Shown: one piece after another, positions 22,050 to 29,899 of the stretch
Layout of the letters: each line of letters begins with the position of its first letter
Position numbering within the stretch: the stretch's first letter is position 1
From: Rhyzopertha dominica
Lineage: Eukaryota > Arthropoda > Insecta > Coleoptera > Bostrichidae
DNA: 64,000 bases
Direction of reading: 5' to 3'
Assembly: GCA_025024175.1 (NCBI GenBank)
Contig: QCXZ01000003.1
Span: forward strand, 53,648,023-53,712,022
Position numbers and translations under genes: made by a program
Notes under the pieces: generated by a model
Seen by the model: the letters and a program-made list of their open reading frames with translations, nothing else
Databases searched by the model: none
Told to the model about the DNA's origin: nothing

Positions 22050-24422
22050 TTATAACTGAGCTGCCTCTGGGAAAGCTTTGTATTTTTTTAAGTTTACAGT
22101 ATTGTGGGGACCTGAAAGTGATCCATCCGCAGCTTCTAGTAAATAGGAATTTTGACCAACACTTTTCTTGACAGTGTACGGACCTTCATACAATAGGAAT
22201 AGTTTCTTTATTTCTGAATTGAGGGCGGAAGACATAGGATGGGTTCTGATTAATACCCGATCACCAGGATATAAAATCGTAGGTTGGAATTTAGATTCAA
22301 ATTTTAACTTTCGTTTCTGGCTTTTGGATAATAATTGCTCATGAGCCAAATTCCAGTGCTGAGCCAGCGGAGGAGGCGGTTGGGGTTCTTTTGGAAATGT
22401 TATGATGGATTCAATAGCGTTCGGTTCCACAAACCCATATACCAAAAATGAAGGCGCATAGCCTGTACTTTCATGCACAATATTATTGAGGCATTTTTCA
22501 ACATCATTTATTACTAAGGCCCAGCGCGAATGTTTGGTGAAGCAAAACGCTCGCAATAACCTACCTATTTCCTTATTCACGCGTTCGGTGGGATTCCCTT
22601 GGGGATAGTATAGGGAAGTATGTAACACTTTAATGTTACATTCTTCAAGCTGTTTCTTCCACAATTTTGAATGGAATTGAGTTCCATTGTCTGTCAATAC
22701 AGCAACGGGTTTGAATACCTCTATACAGAAAGAATTCAGCAACCGATTTAGGATTGCCCTGGTGGTGGCACGCTTCAGGGGATACAAACGAGAATATTTT
22801 GAAAAGGAATCTAGAATTACTAATAAGTATATCACACCACCACGTGAAGGTGGTAAGGGACCCATTAGATCTAAACAAACCAAATCACCAGGTTGTTTGC
22901 CGATTACCGACCTGACAGGACCCTTGAGTGTTTTAGAAACTTTCGACTTTTGACACAAGTCACAAGCTGTGACCACCTGACGGACATTTTTCAACATTTT
23001 AGGCCAGTAAAATAATTTACTCATATATGCAAATGTTTTTTTATACCCAAAATGACCCGAGTCTGCATGCTGTTGTTGAATAAGCGCTAAACGCTGATTA
23101 CTTGGTACACAAAGCTTAAAACTGCCAGTGTTTTGATCACCTCTCCGGAACAATACTCCCTTATATAAACAATACCAATGACTAGATTCACCCTGTTCTA
23201 ACTCGCGTATTTTCTTACCCATTGTTTTATCAGACAACTGATCCTCCCTTAATGTCTTAAACTTGTTACGAATGTTTTTAAATTCAGATGTAAGTTGTAA
23301 GGCAAATACCTCTACAGTGGAGCTGTAATCAGGTTTACAAACCACGGGTAGTGCTAACGGTCTCCGAGATAAACAGTCAGCAACCACATTGTCACGGCCA
23401 GCACAATGTTCAATTTCAAAATCGAATTCCTGCATAAAAAGAGTCCATCTACTCAATCGCGGGGATTTCAGAGGACAACTCATGATATACGACAAAGCTT
23501 TGTGATCCGTTATAACTACTAACGGTCTACCTAAAATCATAACGCGCCATTGTTGCAATGCAAATACAATAGCTAAACACTCCTTTTCCGTAATGGTGTA
23601 ATTTAGTTCGGCACCGCGTAAAGTCCTGCTAGCGTATGCAATTACATTTCTCTCGTTATCATTACCAGTTTGGAACAGGCACGCACCGATACCATACCCG
23701 GAACTATCAGCCGAAAGGTAAAACGTTTTCTCAAAATTGGGATGTCTAACTACAGCGGTTTTAAGATACGCGTCCTTAATCTGTTGAAAGCATACCTCCT
23801 GCTCTTCCTTCCACTCCCACAAGACTTTCTTCTGCAACAGTTTTAGTAGCGGACGCGTCAGGTCTGCAAAATTACTGCAAAATCGACGATCATAATTGAC
23901 CATACCCAGAAAACCTCTCAATTCTCGAATGTTTCGCGGACGCGGGAATTCTTGAATAGCACGAATTCGCTTTGGATCAATTGAAATTCCTTGAGCAGAA
24001 ATTATATGTCCCAAGAATGACACCTCACTCCTCGCAAATTCTGATTTCCTCAACTTTATCGTTAAATTATGTTCACGAAATTTATCGAAAATAATCTGCA
24101 AATGCTTCATGTGTTCTTCGGCTGAAGATGAAAACACAAAGATATCATCTACATAGGTAAGTGTAAATCCATCGACTTCTGGACCTAGTACCTTGGAAAG
24201 GGCCCTAATGAAGCTAGATACTGATGTACAAAGGCCAAAAGGAAGCACATTAAAAAAAAATGTGGCATTATCAAAAAGGAAACCGGTATATTTACGACAC
24301 TCACTTTTTATCGGTATCTGCCAATAACTGGCCGTCATATCCAGTGTGGACATGAACTTACTTTTATTGAATTTCGTTAGAAGCTCATCGGTACGCGGGG
24401 GAAGAAGATGGTCCTTTACCAT
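22050..24422 (-). CDS. pol: Gypsy Pol: reverse transcriptase, RNase H and integrase
   Basis: 790 codons; the true frame extends upstream to the A-run at 24471-24478. RT: DMTASYWQIPI (about residue 30), then LPFGLCTSVSSF and the active-site TYVDDIFVF (about 88). RNase H: FYLSADSSGYGIGACLF (about 230) and TEKECLAIVFALQQW. Integrase: zinc-binding HADSGHFGYKK with CDLCQKSK (448-490), then the DDE core with Asp in LDLMGPL (about 515), Asp in LTDNGTQFHS (about 574) and Glu in NPTERVNKEIGRL (about 609). The C-terminus (RVLIRTHPMSS, YEGPYTVKKSVGQNSYLL) is the usual SH3-like tail. All catalytic residues are present. It copies element RNA into DNA and inserts it into the genome. Confidence 0.95.
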   Translation of the reverse strand: MVKDHLLPPRTDELLTKFNKSKFMSTLDMTASYWQIPIKSECRKYTGFLFDNATFFFNVLPFGLCTSVSSFIRALSKVLGPEVDGFTLTYVDDIFVFSSSAEEHMKHLQIIFDKFREHNLTIKLRKSEFARSEVSFLGHIISAQGISIDPKRIRAIQEFPRPRNIRELRGFLGMVNYDRRFCSNFADLTRPLLKLLQKKVLWEWKEEQEVCFQQIKDAYLKTAVVRHPNFEKTFYLSADSSGYGIGACLFQTGNDNERNVIAYASRTLRGAELNYTITEKECLAIVFALQQWRVMILGRPLVVITDHKALSYIMSCPLKSPRLSRWTLFMQEFDFEIEHCAGRDNVVADCLSRRPLALPVVCKPDYSSTVEVFALQLTSEFKNIRNKFKTLREDQLSDKTMGKKIRELEQGESSHWYCLYKGVLFRRGDQNTGSFKLCVPSNQRLALIQQQHADSGHFGYKKTFAYMSKLFYWPKMLKNVRQVVTACDLCQKSKVSKTLKGPVRSVIGKQPGDLVCLDLMGPLPPSRGGVIYLLVILDSFSKYSRLYPLKRATTRAILNRLLNSFCIEVFKPVAVLTDNGTQFHSKLWKKQLEECNIKVLHTSLYYPQGNPTERVNKEIGRLLRAFCFTKHSRWALVINDVEKCLNNIVHESTGYAPSFLVYGFVEPNAIESIITFPKEPQPPPPLAQHWNLAHEQLLSKSQKRKLKFESKFQPTILYPGDRVLIRTHPMSSALNSEIKKLFLLYEGPYTVKKSVGQNSYLLEAADGSLSGPHNTVNLKKYKAFPEAAQL

Positions 24423-24445
24423 GCGCTTGTTTAGGTGTCTGGCAT

Positions 24446-26164
24446 CTAAACATACTCGAACTGCACCATCTTTTTTTTAACAACCGTTAACGGAGATACA
24501 TATTCTGTTTGCGCCTCCTCTATTACCTTTTGCTGCGACATTTCGTCTATCTGTCGTTTTACCTCTGACCTATATGCCAAGGGAATCGGGTAACTAGCCT
24601 TAAAAAAAGGTTTCTCATCATGTAATAATATTTCATGTTCATAGACATTTGTGCGTCCTGGCGTTTCCGAAAACACATCCGAATAACTTTTTAACAACTT
24701 ACAAAGATTCTCTTTAGCAGCCCCATCAAATGTTTCCGCGGCATTTACTACTTCTTGAAACTGCGCATCAGTGTATTGATGGCGAAATTCCCCACATTGT
24801 TTTTCTAATTTCAAATAATTTATTTCCAAACACTTATCCTTCTTTTCTAACTGTAACTGGATTGGTTTTTTACACCCCGAAAGATATAAGAGTTTTTTAT
24901 CAAAATCAACTGAGGCTCCTTCTTTCATTAACCAGTCACAACCGATTATTAGTTCTTTGTTTAATTTAGGCACTATAATGCAGGAGACTTCAAAGTATTT
25001 TTCGCCTATACCTATTTTTAACAAAACCTGTTGTTTAATACGTACTGATTTACCACCAAAAGCCACGGTAACTACTGTATTTGTTACCGGTAAAATAGGT
25101 AATTCACCATAAGCGTTTTGTAATTTTTTCACCAACGTTTCTGACGCAGCCGAACACTGACTACCTGAATCAACTAAAGCGTGTACAGTTGTATTTTCAA
25201 TATTAACCACTACTACTGGGGACAAAAACCGATCTAAATTGAGTTCATTATCTTCCTCATCACTTAATAGACTATCATCTACATAGAGAGCACGTAATTC
25301 ATGTGACGTAGTTTGTTCAGATGCCCGCGTTTCAGTTTCTCTATTCTTTTCGACATTGTTGACACGATTTGGTACCGTTCGCCGATTATCGTTTCGCCAT
25401 GCCGACCCCTCTTGATAATTGCGACGCGTATTGTCAAACGTAGCATCTACCTTTCGCAAATATTCCTCCAATTCTTCCAATCGTTTAATATGCGCCAGAC
25501 AAATACCTCTTTGAATATCCGAAGAGAAATGTTTGGCTAACCACTCTACCAATATTACTTCTTGTACTGGTTCTGACAAATACGACGCCCTGTTAACCAT
25601 GTTAATCAAATAATCTGCTCTGCTACCCTGTTTAAATTCCCCATATCTTAATTCGTAAAATAATTCTCTTTCCTTCTCGACCCCCCAATACCTTGCTTTA
25701 AACGCCTCTTCAAATAATTCAAAATTTCGGAAATCCCTTTCCTTCATTTGCGCCCAATTTGCTGCCGACGCTCTCATATTCTCGATAGCTAAATTTACCT
25801 TAGCTTCCTCCGGCACCTCAGCATCCTGAAACGCACGTTTTAACTTTTTTAAAAATTGGATTGGATGTATCTGGCCACCGGGTACAAAACATATGTTTAC
25901 GCCCCCTCTGTCTTTCCACCTACTCAAATAACTTTTGTTTTCAATACATCCTCTCGGCTCTAAACTATTTTCTGCTATTTCCGATACTTTATCGGCATTT
26001 ACTTTTACCGAATCAACAATTTTTGCAATATTAGACTGCATCATCAGTACACTAGTTGCCAAACTTTTTACTAATTCTTTCAATTCGGTATCTTCCCCAG
26101 AAGGCTCATCATAATCGCCCTCCACACTAACGTCCCCTTTTACAGTTTTCTTTTTAGGCGACAT
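24446..26164 (-). CDS. gag-pro: Gypsy Gag-protease polyprotein with start of RT
   Basis: 572 codons from ATG at 26164. Residues 1-70 are charged (MSPKKKTVKGDVSVEGDYDE at the N-terminus). About 75-260 form the retrotransposon Gag fold, with FKARYWGVEKERELFYELRY and a following 'QGSRADYLINM' segment. No CCHC zinc knuckle is visible, unusual but known for some gypsy lineages. The aspartic protease is at about 325-420, with HALVDSGSQCSAAS carrying the catalytic DSG and IIGCDWLMKEG further on. From about 470 the RT N-terminus begins and reaches SPLTVVKKK. There the frame is lost in an A-run and ends a few codons later. The remainder of RT resumes in the next frame, so Gag and Pol were probably one long polyprotein. 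Confidence 0.92.
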   Translation of the reverse strand: MSPKKKTVKGDVSVEGDYDEPSGEDTELKELVKSLATSVLMMQSNIAKIVDSVKVNADKVSEIAENSLEPRGCIENKSYLSRWKDRGGVNICFVPGGQIHPIQFLKKLKRAFQDAEVPEEAKVNLAIENMRASAANWAQMKERDFRNFELFEEAFKARYWGVEKERELFYELRYGEFKQGSRADYLINMVNRASYLSEPVQEVILVEWLAKHFSSDIQRGICLAHIKRLEELEEYLRKVDATFDNTRRNYQEGSAWRNDNRRTVPNRVNNVEKNRETETRASEQTTSHELRALYVDDSLLSDEEDNELNLDRFLSPVVVVNIENTTVHALVDSGSQCSAASETLVKKLQNAYGELPILPVTNTVVTVAFGGKSVRIKQQVLLKIGIGEKYFEVSCIIVPKLNKELIIGCDWLMKEGASVDFDKKLLYLSGCKKPIQLQLEKKDKCLEINYLKLEKQCGEFRHQYTDAQFQEVVNAAETFDGAAKENLCKLLKSYSDVFSETPGRTNVYEHEILLHDEKPFFKASYPIPLAYRSEVKRQIDEMSQQKVIEEAQTEYVSPLTVVKKKMVQFEYV

Positions 26165-26654
26165 TATAATTATATAAATATATCTACTTTTTTTAAGTAC
26201 ACAATCCCAAAATACACATTACAATCTCAGAGAAATATCAACATTCAGAAAATATTCATATATCCATCAATAATCAAAAAGCATGCACAAGAAAACGTTA
26301 TTGTTTACTGTCAAAACGTTCAGTTTTTATTTTCAGTCATCTGAATATCTGTCGTTAATTCACGCACTTACCAGACAAGTAATACCCAATACAGCTGAGC
26401 CTTTGAAGTACGCCGACATCTTTTGAATATGCCGCCTTGTCAACCATAAATCACAGCTCTGTCATGGCCTTGGCCGCGCAGCTGCGTTGCCGGTTNTTCT
26501 CCGCCTCTTGCTTCTCTAGCGCCACGACGACCAACGTCCAGCGTCCACCCCCCAGATTCCTACCTACCGTCTTCTTTTCGCTTTCGGTGATTGTCTGGAA
26601 ACTCCGTCCTTTATCANCCCCTATTTCGCCGATACGCCGTATTATTTTGATTCA
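26165..26654 (-). other. Gypsy leader between primer-binding site and gag
   Basis: About 490 bp of untranslated leader with a G+C-rich part (26440-26640) beside the primer site. It contains two N bases. No extra ORF is convincing. Confidence 0.7.
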
Positions 26655-26672
26655 GCCCCACGTTGGGCGCCA
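26655..26672 (-). promoter_or_regulatory. Gypsy primer-binding site, tRNA-Lys type
   Basis: On the minus strand TGGCGCCCAACGTGGGGC begins four bases after the 5' LTR. Its complement, GCCCCACGTTGGGCGCCA, is the 3' end I remember for insect tRNA-Lys (CTT anticodon) including CCA, an 18-base match. Confidence 0.85.
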
Positions 26673-26676
26673 AATT

Positions 26677-26994
26677 GCTAAGCTTCTTCTCTCAGGGTGA
26701 ATACGGGTGGTTTCGGCGAAATTGAAACAAGTACACAAAACTAAACAGTATCTATTCAAAACTGAACTACAGCTTCACTCCTTAACGATTCGCAAAACAA
26801 CTTGAACTTAAACATCAATCTTTTGAATCACCCTTCGGCTGTTGAGGGCACTCGCACCGACCTGCTCTCAGTCCACACACCCTTCCAGGTCTCCGGGACT
26901 TCTGCCGCGCCGGCAAAACTCAAAACTCCCGCTCTCCCTTCCTTAAATCCCCCACTGCACAATTTCGCACCGTTAACACCAGAGCGCAGCACAT
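26677..26994 (-). repeat. Gypsy 5' LTR
   Basis: 318 bp, first in the element's own sense. It is identical to the other LTR except for the base at 26955 and positions that are N in the partner. The outer boundary is set by the CATT duplication; the repeats share TGATG and AGCAAT-like bases across the edges, so the LTR can also be read as TG...CA with one or two bases' ambiguity. Confidence 0.93.
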
Positions 26995-26998
26995 CATT

Positions 26999-27757
26999 TA
27001 ATGACAATGGTATTTTAAAAAATCGATTGAAAAGTGAATTAAAAACAGCCATTTTGTGTGAATAAGGGTGTAAAGTACAATAAGGAATAACATTGTCTGT
27101 ACAAGTGGATCGTCGAAAGAAAGGTTAGAAGAAATTTTGTCATGTATAATTAATAAATCTGAAAAGGAAATCTGATTATTACTTTCTGTTACATAACTGA
27201 AATTTATAGAAGCATGTAACGACATAATAAAAGAAAGAAAAGTATTTAGATCATCTGAATTACCTGTAAATAGACACAAAACATCATATACATAACGGTA
27301 CCAGAATTAAATGTGAGAAGAGAAACAAGTGTTTCTGAAAATATCTTTTTCTAAATTTTTCATAGAAAGTTCAGCTAGAAATGGACTAAGGGAAAAACCC
27401 ATAGCTAAACCCGACTTTTGTATAAAATTTTTATTATTGAAACAGAAAAAATTTTGATTTAACACAAATTCCGTTAACGAAACCAAATTATTTTTATGTA
27501 TTAAAGATAAATTACAGTTCTGATTAAGTAGGTTACTTAAAATTTTTAAACAGTCTTTTGGTGGAATGGAAGGAAATAAATTGTTTACATCAAAAGAAAC
27601 GAGGAAGCTATCTTTAGCAATTTCGAAATTTTTAAGTTTGTTGGTCAAATCCAGTGTATTTTTAATAGCAAAGGAATTTTCAAAATTTAGAACTTCACCC
27701 AGAATCAAATTTAACCATTTTGCCAATTTGTAACTTGGAGAATTTATCTAACAAACA
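26999..27757 (-). pseudogene. PLE reverse transcriptase, 5'-truncated
   Basis: Reading from the junction, INSPSYKLAKW is the PLE segment that follows the conserved 'RPI.S' motif, so the N-terminus and first RT motifs are missing. SFDVNNLFPSIP (RT motif A region) and KSGLAMGFSLSPFLAELSM (motif B region) are intact. After a frame break near 27300 motif C reads WYRYVYDVLCLF. The expected catalytic YVDD has Tyr in place of the first Asp, which would abolish activity. Another frame change comes near 27100, then HKMAVFNSLFNRFFKIPLSL runs up to the gypsy insertion, where the frame resumes at 21484. Family assignment is firm. Confidence 0.85.
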
Positions 27758-27761
27758 ACAG

Positions 27762-28142
27762 GTCCGCAATAAAGACCAAATTCCAGTTTTAAATAATTCA
27801 GGCGTTTATAGTTTTTCATGCAATGATTGCAATTCAGTTTATGTTGGACAAACGGGAAGATCTTTTTTAATTAGAGGTAAAGAACATCTAAAATTCGATA
27901 AGTATAAGAATACAGATATTATAACAACAAATTCTTCGTTAGCTAACCATTTATTGTTGAATAAACACACTGCCACGCTAGACAATTTAAATTCATTACA
28001 TTTGGGCAGTAAATCCTCAAAATTAAATATTTTGGAAATTTTAGAAGTCTATAAAATTGTTAGCGAACAAAATTTTACTATTTTAAATGATTCTTGTAAT
28101 TTCAGTTGTTCTGTTTTGAACTATTTATTTGAGCTAAATTAA
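27762..28142 (+). pseudogene. PLE GIY-YIG endonuclease domain (plus copy)
   Basis: An open frame of about 127 codons without an RT part. SFSCNDCNSVYVGQTGRSF followed by LIRGKEHLK shows the GIY-YIG core, and the C-terminal part (NSLHLGSKSSKLNILEILEV, then a stop after about 40 residues) is better preserved than in the minus-strand copy. There is no start of its own: the fragment begins where the rearrangement joined it. Useful as the reference for the damaged minus-strand domain. Confidence 0.8.
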
Positions 28143-28262
28143 TATTACGTTTGTGTTGCTGGCATGTAGGTTACTTTTGATTTGTAGTCAAGTTTGCTTG
28201 TTTCTAAATTTTATATTATTTTAAAACTTTCTTTTTACTATGTTTTGACCTATATTATTGCA

Positions 28263-28289
28263 CTGACGATGACTACGTGTTAGTCGAAA
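28263..28289 (+). ncRNA. Hammerhead-like motif, right PLE end
   Basis: Plus-strand CTGACGA, a stem of GACTA with TAGTC closed by a short loop, then GAAA. It lies about 120 bp downstream of the endonuclease stop codon, as in the minus-strand copy. Confidence 0.5.
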
Positions 28290-28361
28290 GCGCTTTACAA
28301 TTAAAGAATTAAGTGGATTACACTTCAAGAATTATTATATTAAAGAAGAATTAATTATACC

Positions 28362-28520
28362 AATTACTATAACTGAAATGGTAGGTATGTCCTTTACTCC
28401 AAAATTCCTTTATTAACTTGGTTACCGGTTTCGAGGTTTAATGCAACCTCATCTTCGGACCAGAAATAGGAATGTCATTTTGTCAATTTTAAAAAACATA
28501 CCATTTCAGTTATAGTAATT
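28362..28520. mobile_element. Short 159 bp terminal-inverted-repeat element
   Basis: AATTACTATAACTGAAATGG starts at 28362 and its reverse complement ends at 28520. The arms match over about 22 bp and continue loosely. The middle contains a hammerhead-like motif on the minus strand (28428-28458). It begins five bases after the PLE inverted repeat, so it may be part of a PLE end rather than an independent MITE. Confidence 0.55.
28428..28458 (-). ncRNA. Hammerhead-like motif in the 159 bp element
   Basis: On the minus strand CCGAAGATGAGG, a loop, then CCTCGAAACC. The stem is GAGG with CCTC and is followed by GAAAC. The first core base pair differs from consensus CTGA, so catalytic activity is uncertain. 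Confidence 0.4.
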
Positions 28521-28559
28521 TTATAATACATTCCAAAGTTGGAAAACATTTACTAATTA

Positions 28560-29890
28560 TATCAATATTGCCAAGAATTATGTATTTATACATGGTGTCC
28601 CAAAATTAGCCTTTTTTACCAGTAGATTTTATGCTTAAAAATAATTTAAAAAAATGCAATAAACATATTTCGATAAATGGTTCCTAAGGGAGCTAGCGTC
28701 CCTTAAAGGCTGATCCCTGAAGAGGGTTATTATTTATATATAACTAATGAAGGTAAAAGAGGAAGTTTTGTAAATCCACAAATAATTTTACTCTGAATTA
28801 AATCAGCTGGCGTAAATTTTCTTTTATTCAGGGGTAGGACAAATTTTTGTAGATGCGTTTTTTTAGGGTTCTGATGATGAAATATGAAAATCTAATGTTT
28901 TCTTCATAAAAAATGGCGCTTTGTTAAAAATCGATTGGTCAAAACCTTTTCGAGTAAAACAGATTCAAAACTGTATTACAAGGGCTGCAAAAATCTGGCC
29001 TGGCTTTGAAGGTCGACTTTGTAATTTCGGTAATATCAAGGACGTATTAAACGTTCGAGCGTTGTGGTTTTTTAATTTCAACTGTTCCAAACGGTTTAGT
29101 TTTTTACCTTTTTTTTGCAATGTAAGACTTTGATATTGCTTTGATCTAAACAATGATTATTTTTGATGCAATGGCCAACAAAAAGTGTTGCGCCTTTATT
29201 AGAGCTTCTATTTAATACGTTGTTTAATTCTGTTTTTAATGGTTCTATCTGATTCTCCTATGTATACAATGTTATCACACTGCATGCATTTTAGCTGGTA
29301 AAAACTGTTTTGGTTTAACATATTGGTATTTGGCTTGTCGTTAACAGAAAACCCCACGTTTATAACATTTATGTTAGCATTGTACATCATTCATTCTTTG
29401 TATTCTAGCTTCATATTGTTCTTTACATATGCGGTCCACAATTTTTGTATCGTATCCATTGTTAAAAGTTAACCGTTGAATGTCAGTTCTTTTTCAAACT
29501 GTTCCTATTGAAGTAGTATATTTACCAGTCTTTTATTAAACATTGGAACACGGAATGGTTAATTTTTAATGATCGATTTGAGTATGCTGGGATTATTACA
29601 TCTGACTGTGTTGCTTTTCTATAAATTTCAATGTTATTGTTCTTTACTGACGTAGATAAGTCCAAAAAATTTAAAAACTCCATCCTTTTGTTTCTCTAGC
29701 GTAAATTATATCCTTTTATTCGGCGTCATTTAATAATTTAACGAATACATCCTTGTCAGATCCCGTCCAAATGCAAAAAATATCATACACTTCATAATTT
29801 CGTTTTTGTTTTTCTTCAAAATTGTCAAATTTCGGCCAAATCGAGGCGAAACCATACTGGCAGTCCATCTTCTTGCTTGTAGGATACGTT
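28560..29890 (-). pseudogene. Second, older Penelope-like element (RT tail to endonuclease)
   Basis: Read on the minus strand from about 29890. A decayed RT motif C region, then EVYDIFCIWTGSD (about 29780) like the PLE 'DDI.CIWTG'. Next come RT thumb pieces with stops, then GYDTKIVDRICKEQYEARIQ (29395-29460). The zinc-binding and GIY-YIG segment is SFYQLKCMQCDNIVYIGESD (29255-29315). Then NRIKQ, and a C-terminal part 28965-29153 containing NHNARTFNTSLIL. The frame changes several times. It differs in sequence from the PLE at 20.7-28.4 kb, so it is a different, more degraded family member in the same orientation. Confidence 0.7.
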
Positions 29891-29899
29891 ATTAACGGA

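Larger units (their letters stand above)
21489..26994 (-). mobile_element. Ty3/gypsy LTR retrotransposon, nearly intact
   Basis: 5,506 bp on the minus strand: 5' LTR at 26677-26994, primer-binding site, leader, a gag-protease frame, a pol frame, polypurine tract, 3' LTR at 21489-21806. A 4-bp CATT duplication flanks it (21485-21488 and 26995-26998). The LTRs differ at one readable base plus five N bases, so the insertion is recent. It has no envelope gene: only about 240 bp separate the pol stop from the 3' LTR. One frame break in the RT (near 24471-24478) is the only obvious defect. It sits inside a dead PLE. Confidence 0.95.
20658..28357 (-). mobile_element. Penelope-like element with inverted second end, split by a gypsy element
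   Basis: A minus-strand PLE runs RT (27757-26999), then after the gypsy insertion the RT tail and linker (21484 downward), then the GIY-YIG endonuclease and 3' region ending near 20658. At its 5' side it is joined to a plus-strand copy of the endonuclease and 3' end (27762-28357). The two outer ends are therefore inverted repeats of nearly 600 bp. This 5'-truncated copy attached to an inverted partial copy is a known arrangement in PLEs. The element is dead: the RT active site is altered and frames are broken. Confidence 0.85.
27762..28357 (+). repeat. Right arm of the PLE inverted repeat
   Basis: Plus-strand copy of the PLE endonuclease and 3' end. Homology to the left arm starts at GTCCGCAATAAAG, directly beside the truncated 5' end of the minus-strand RT. 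The junction lies within about 27748-27762. Confidence 0.85.

Noticed and set aside
22645..22953. Short ORFs overlapping the gypsy integrase on either strand
   Set aside because: Shadows of the 790-codon pol frame.
24446..24480. Programmed -1 frameshift signal as the gag-pol border
   Set aside because: The break is inside the RT, downstream of the protease and first RT residues, so a Gag/Pol ratio function is unlikely; an indel or sequencing error is simpler.
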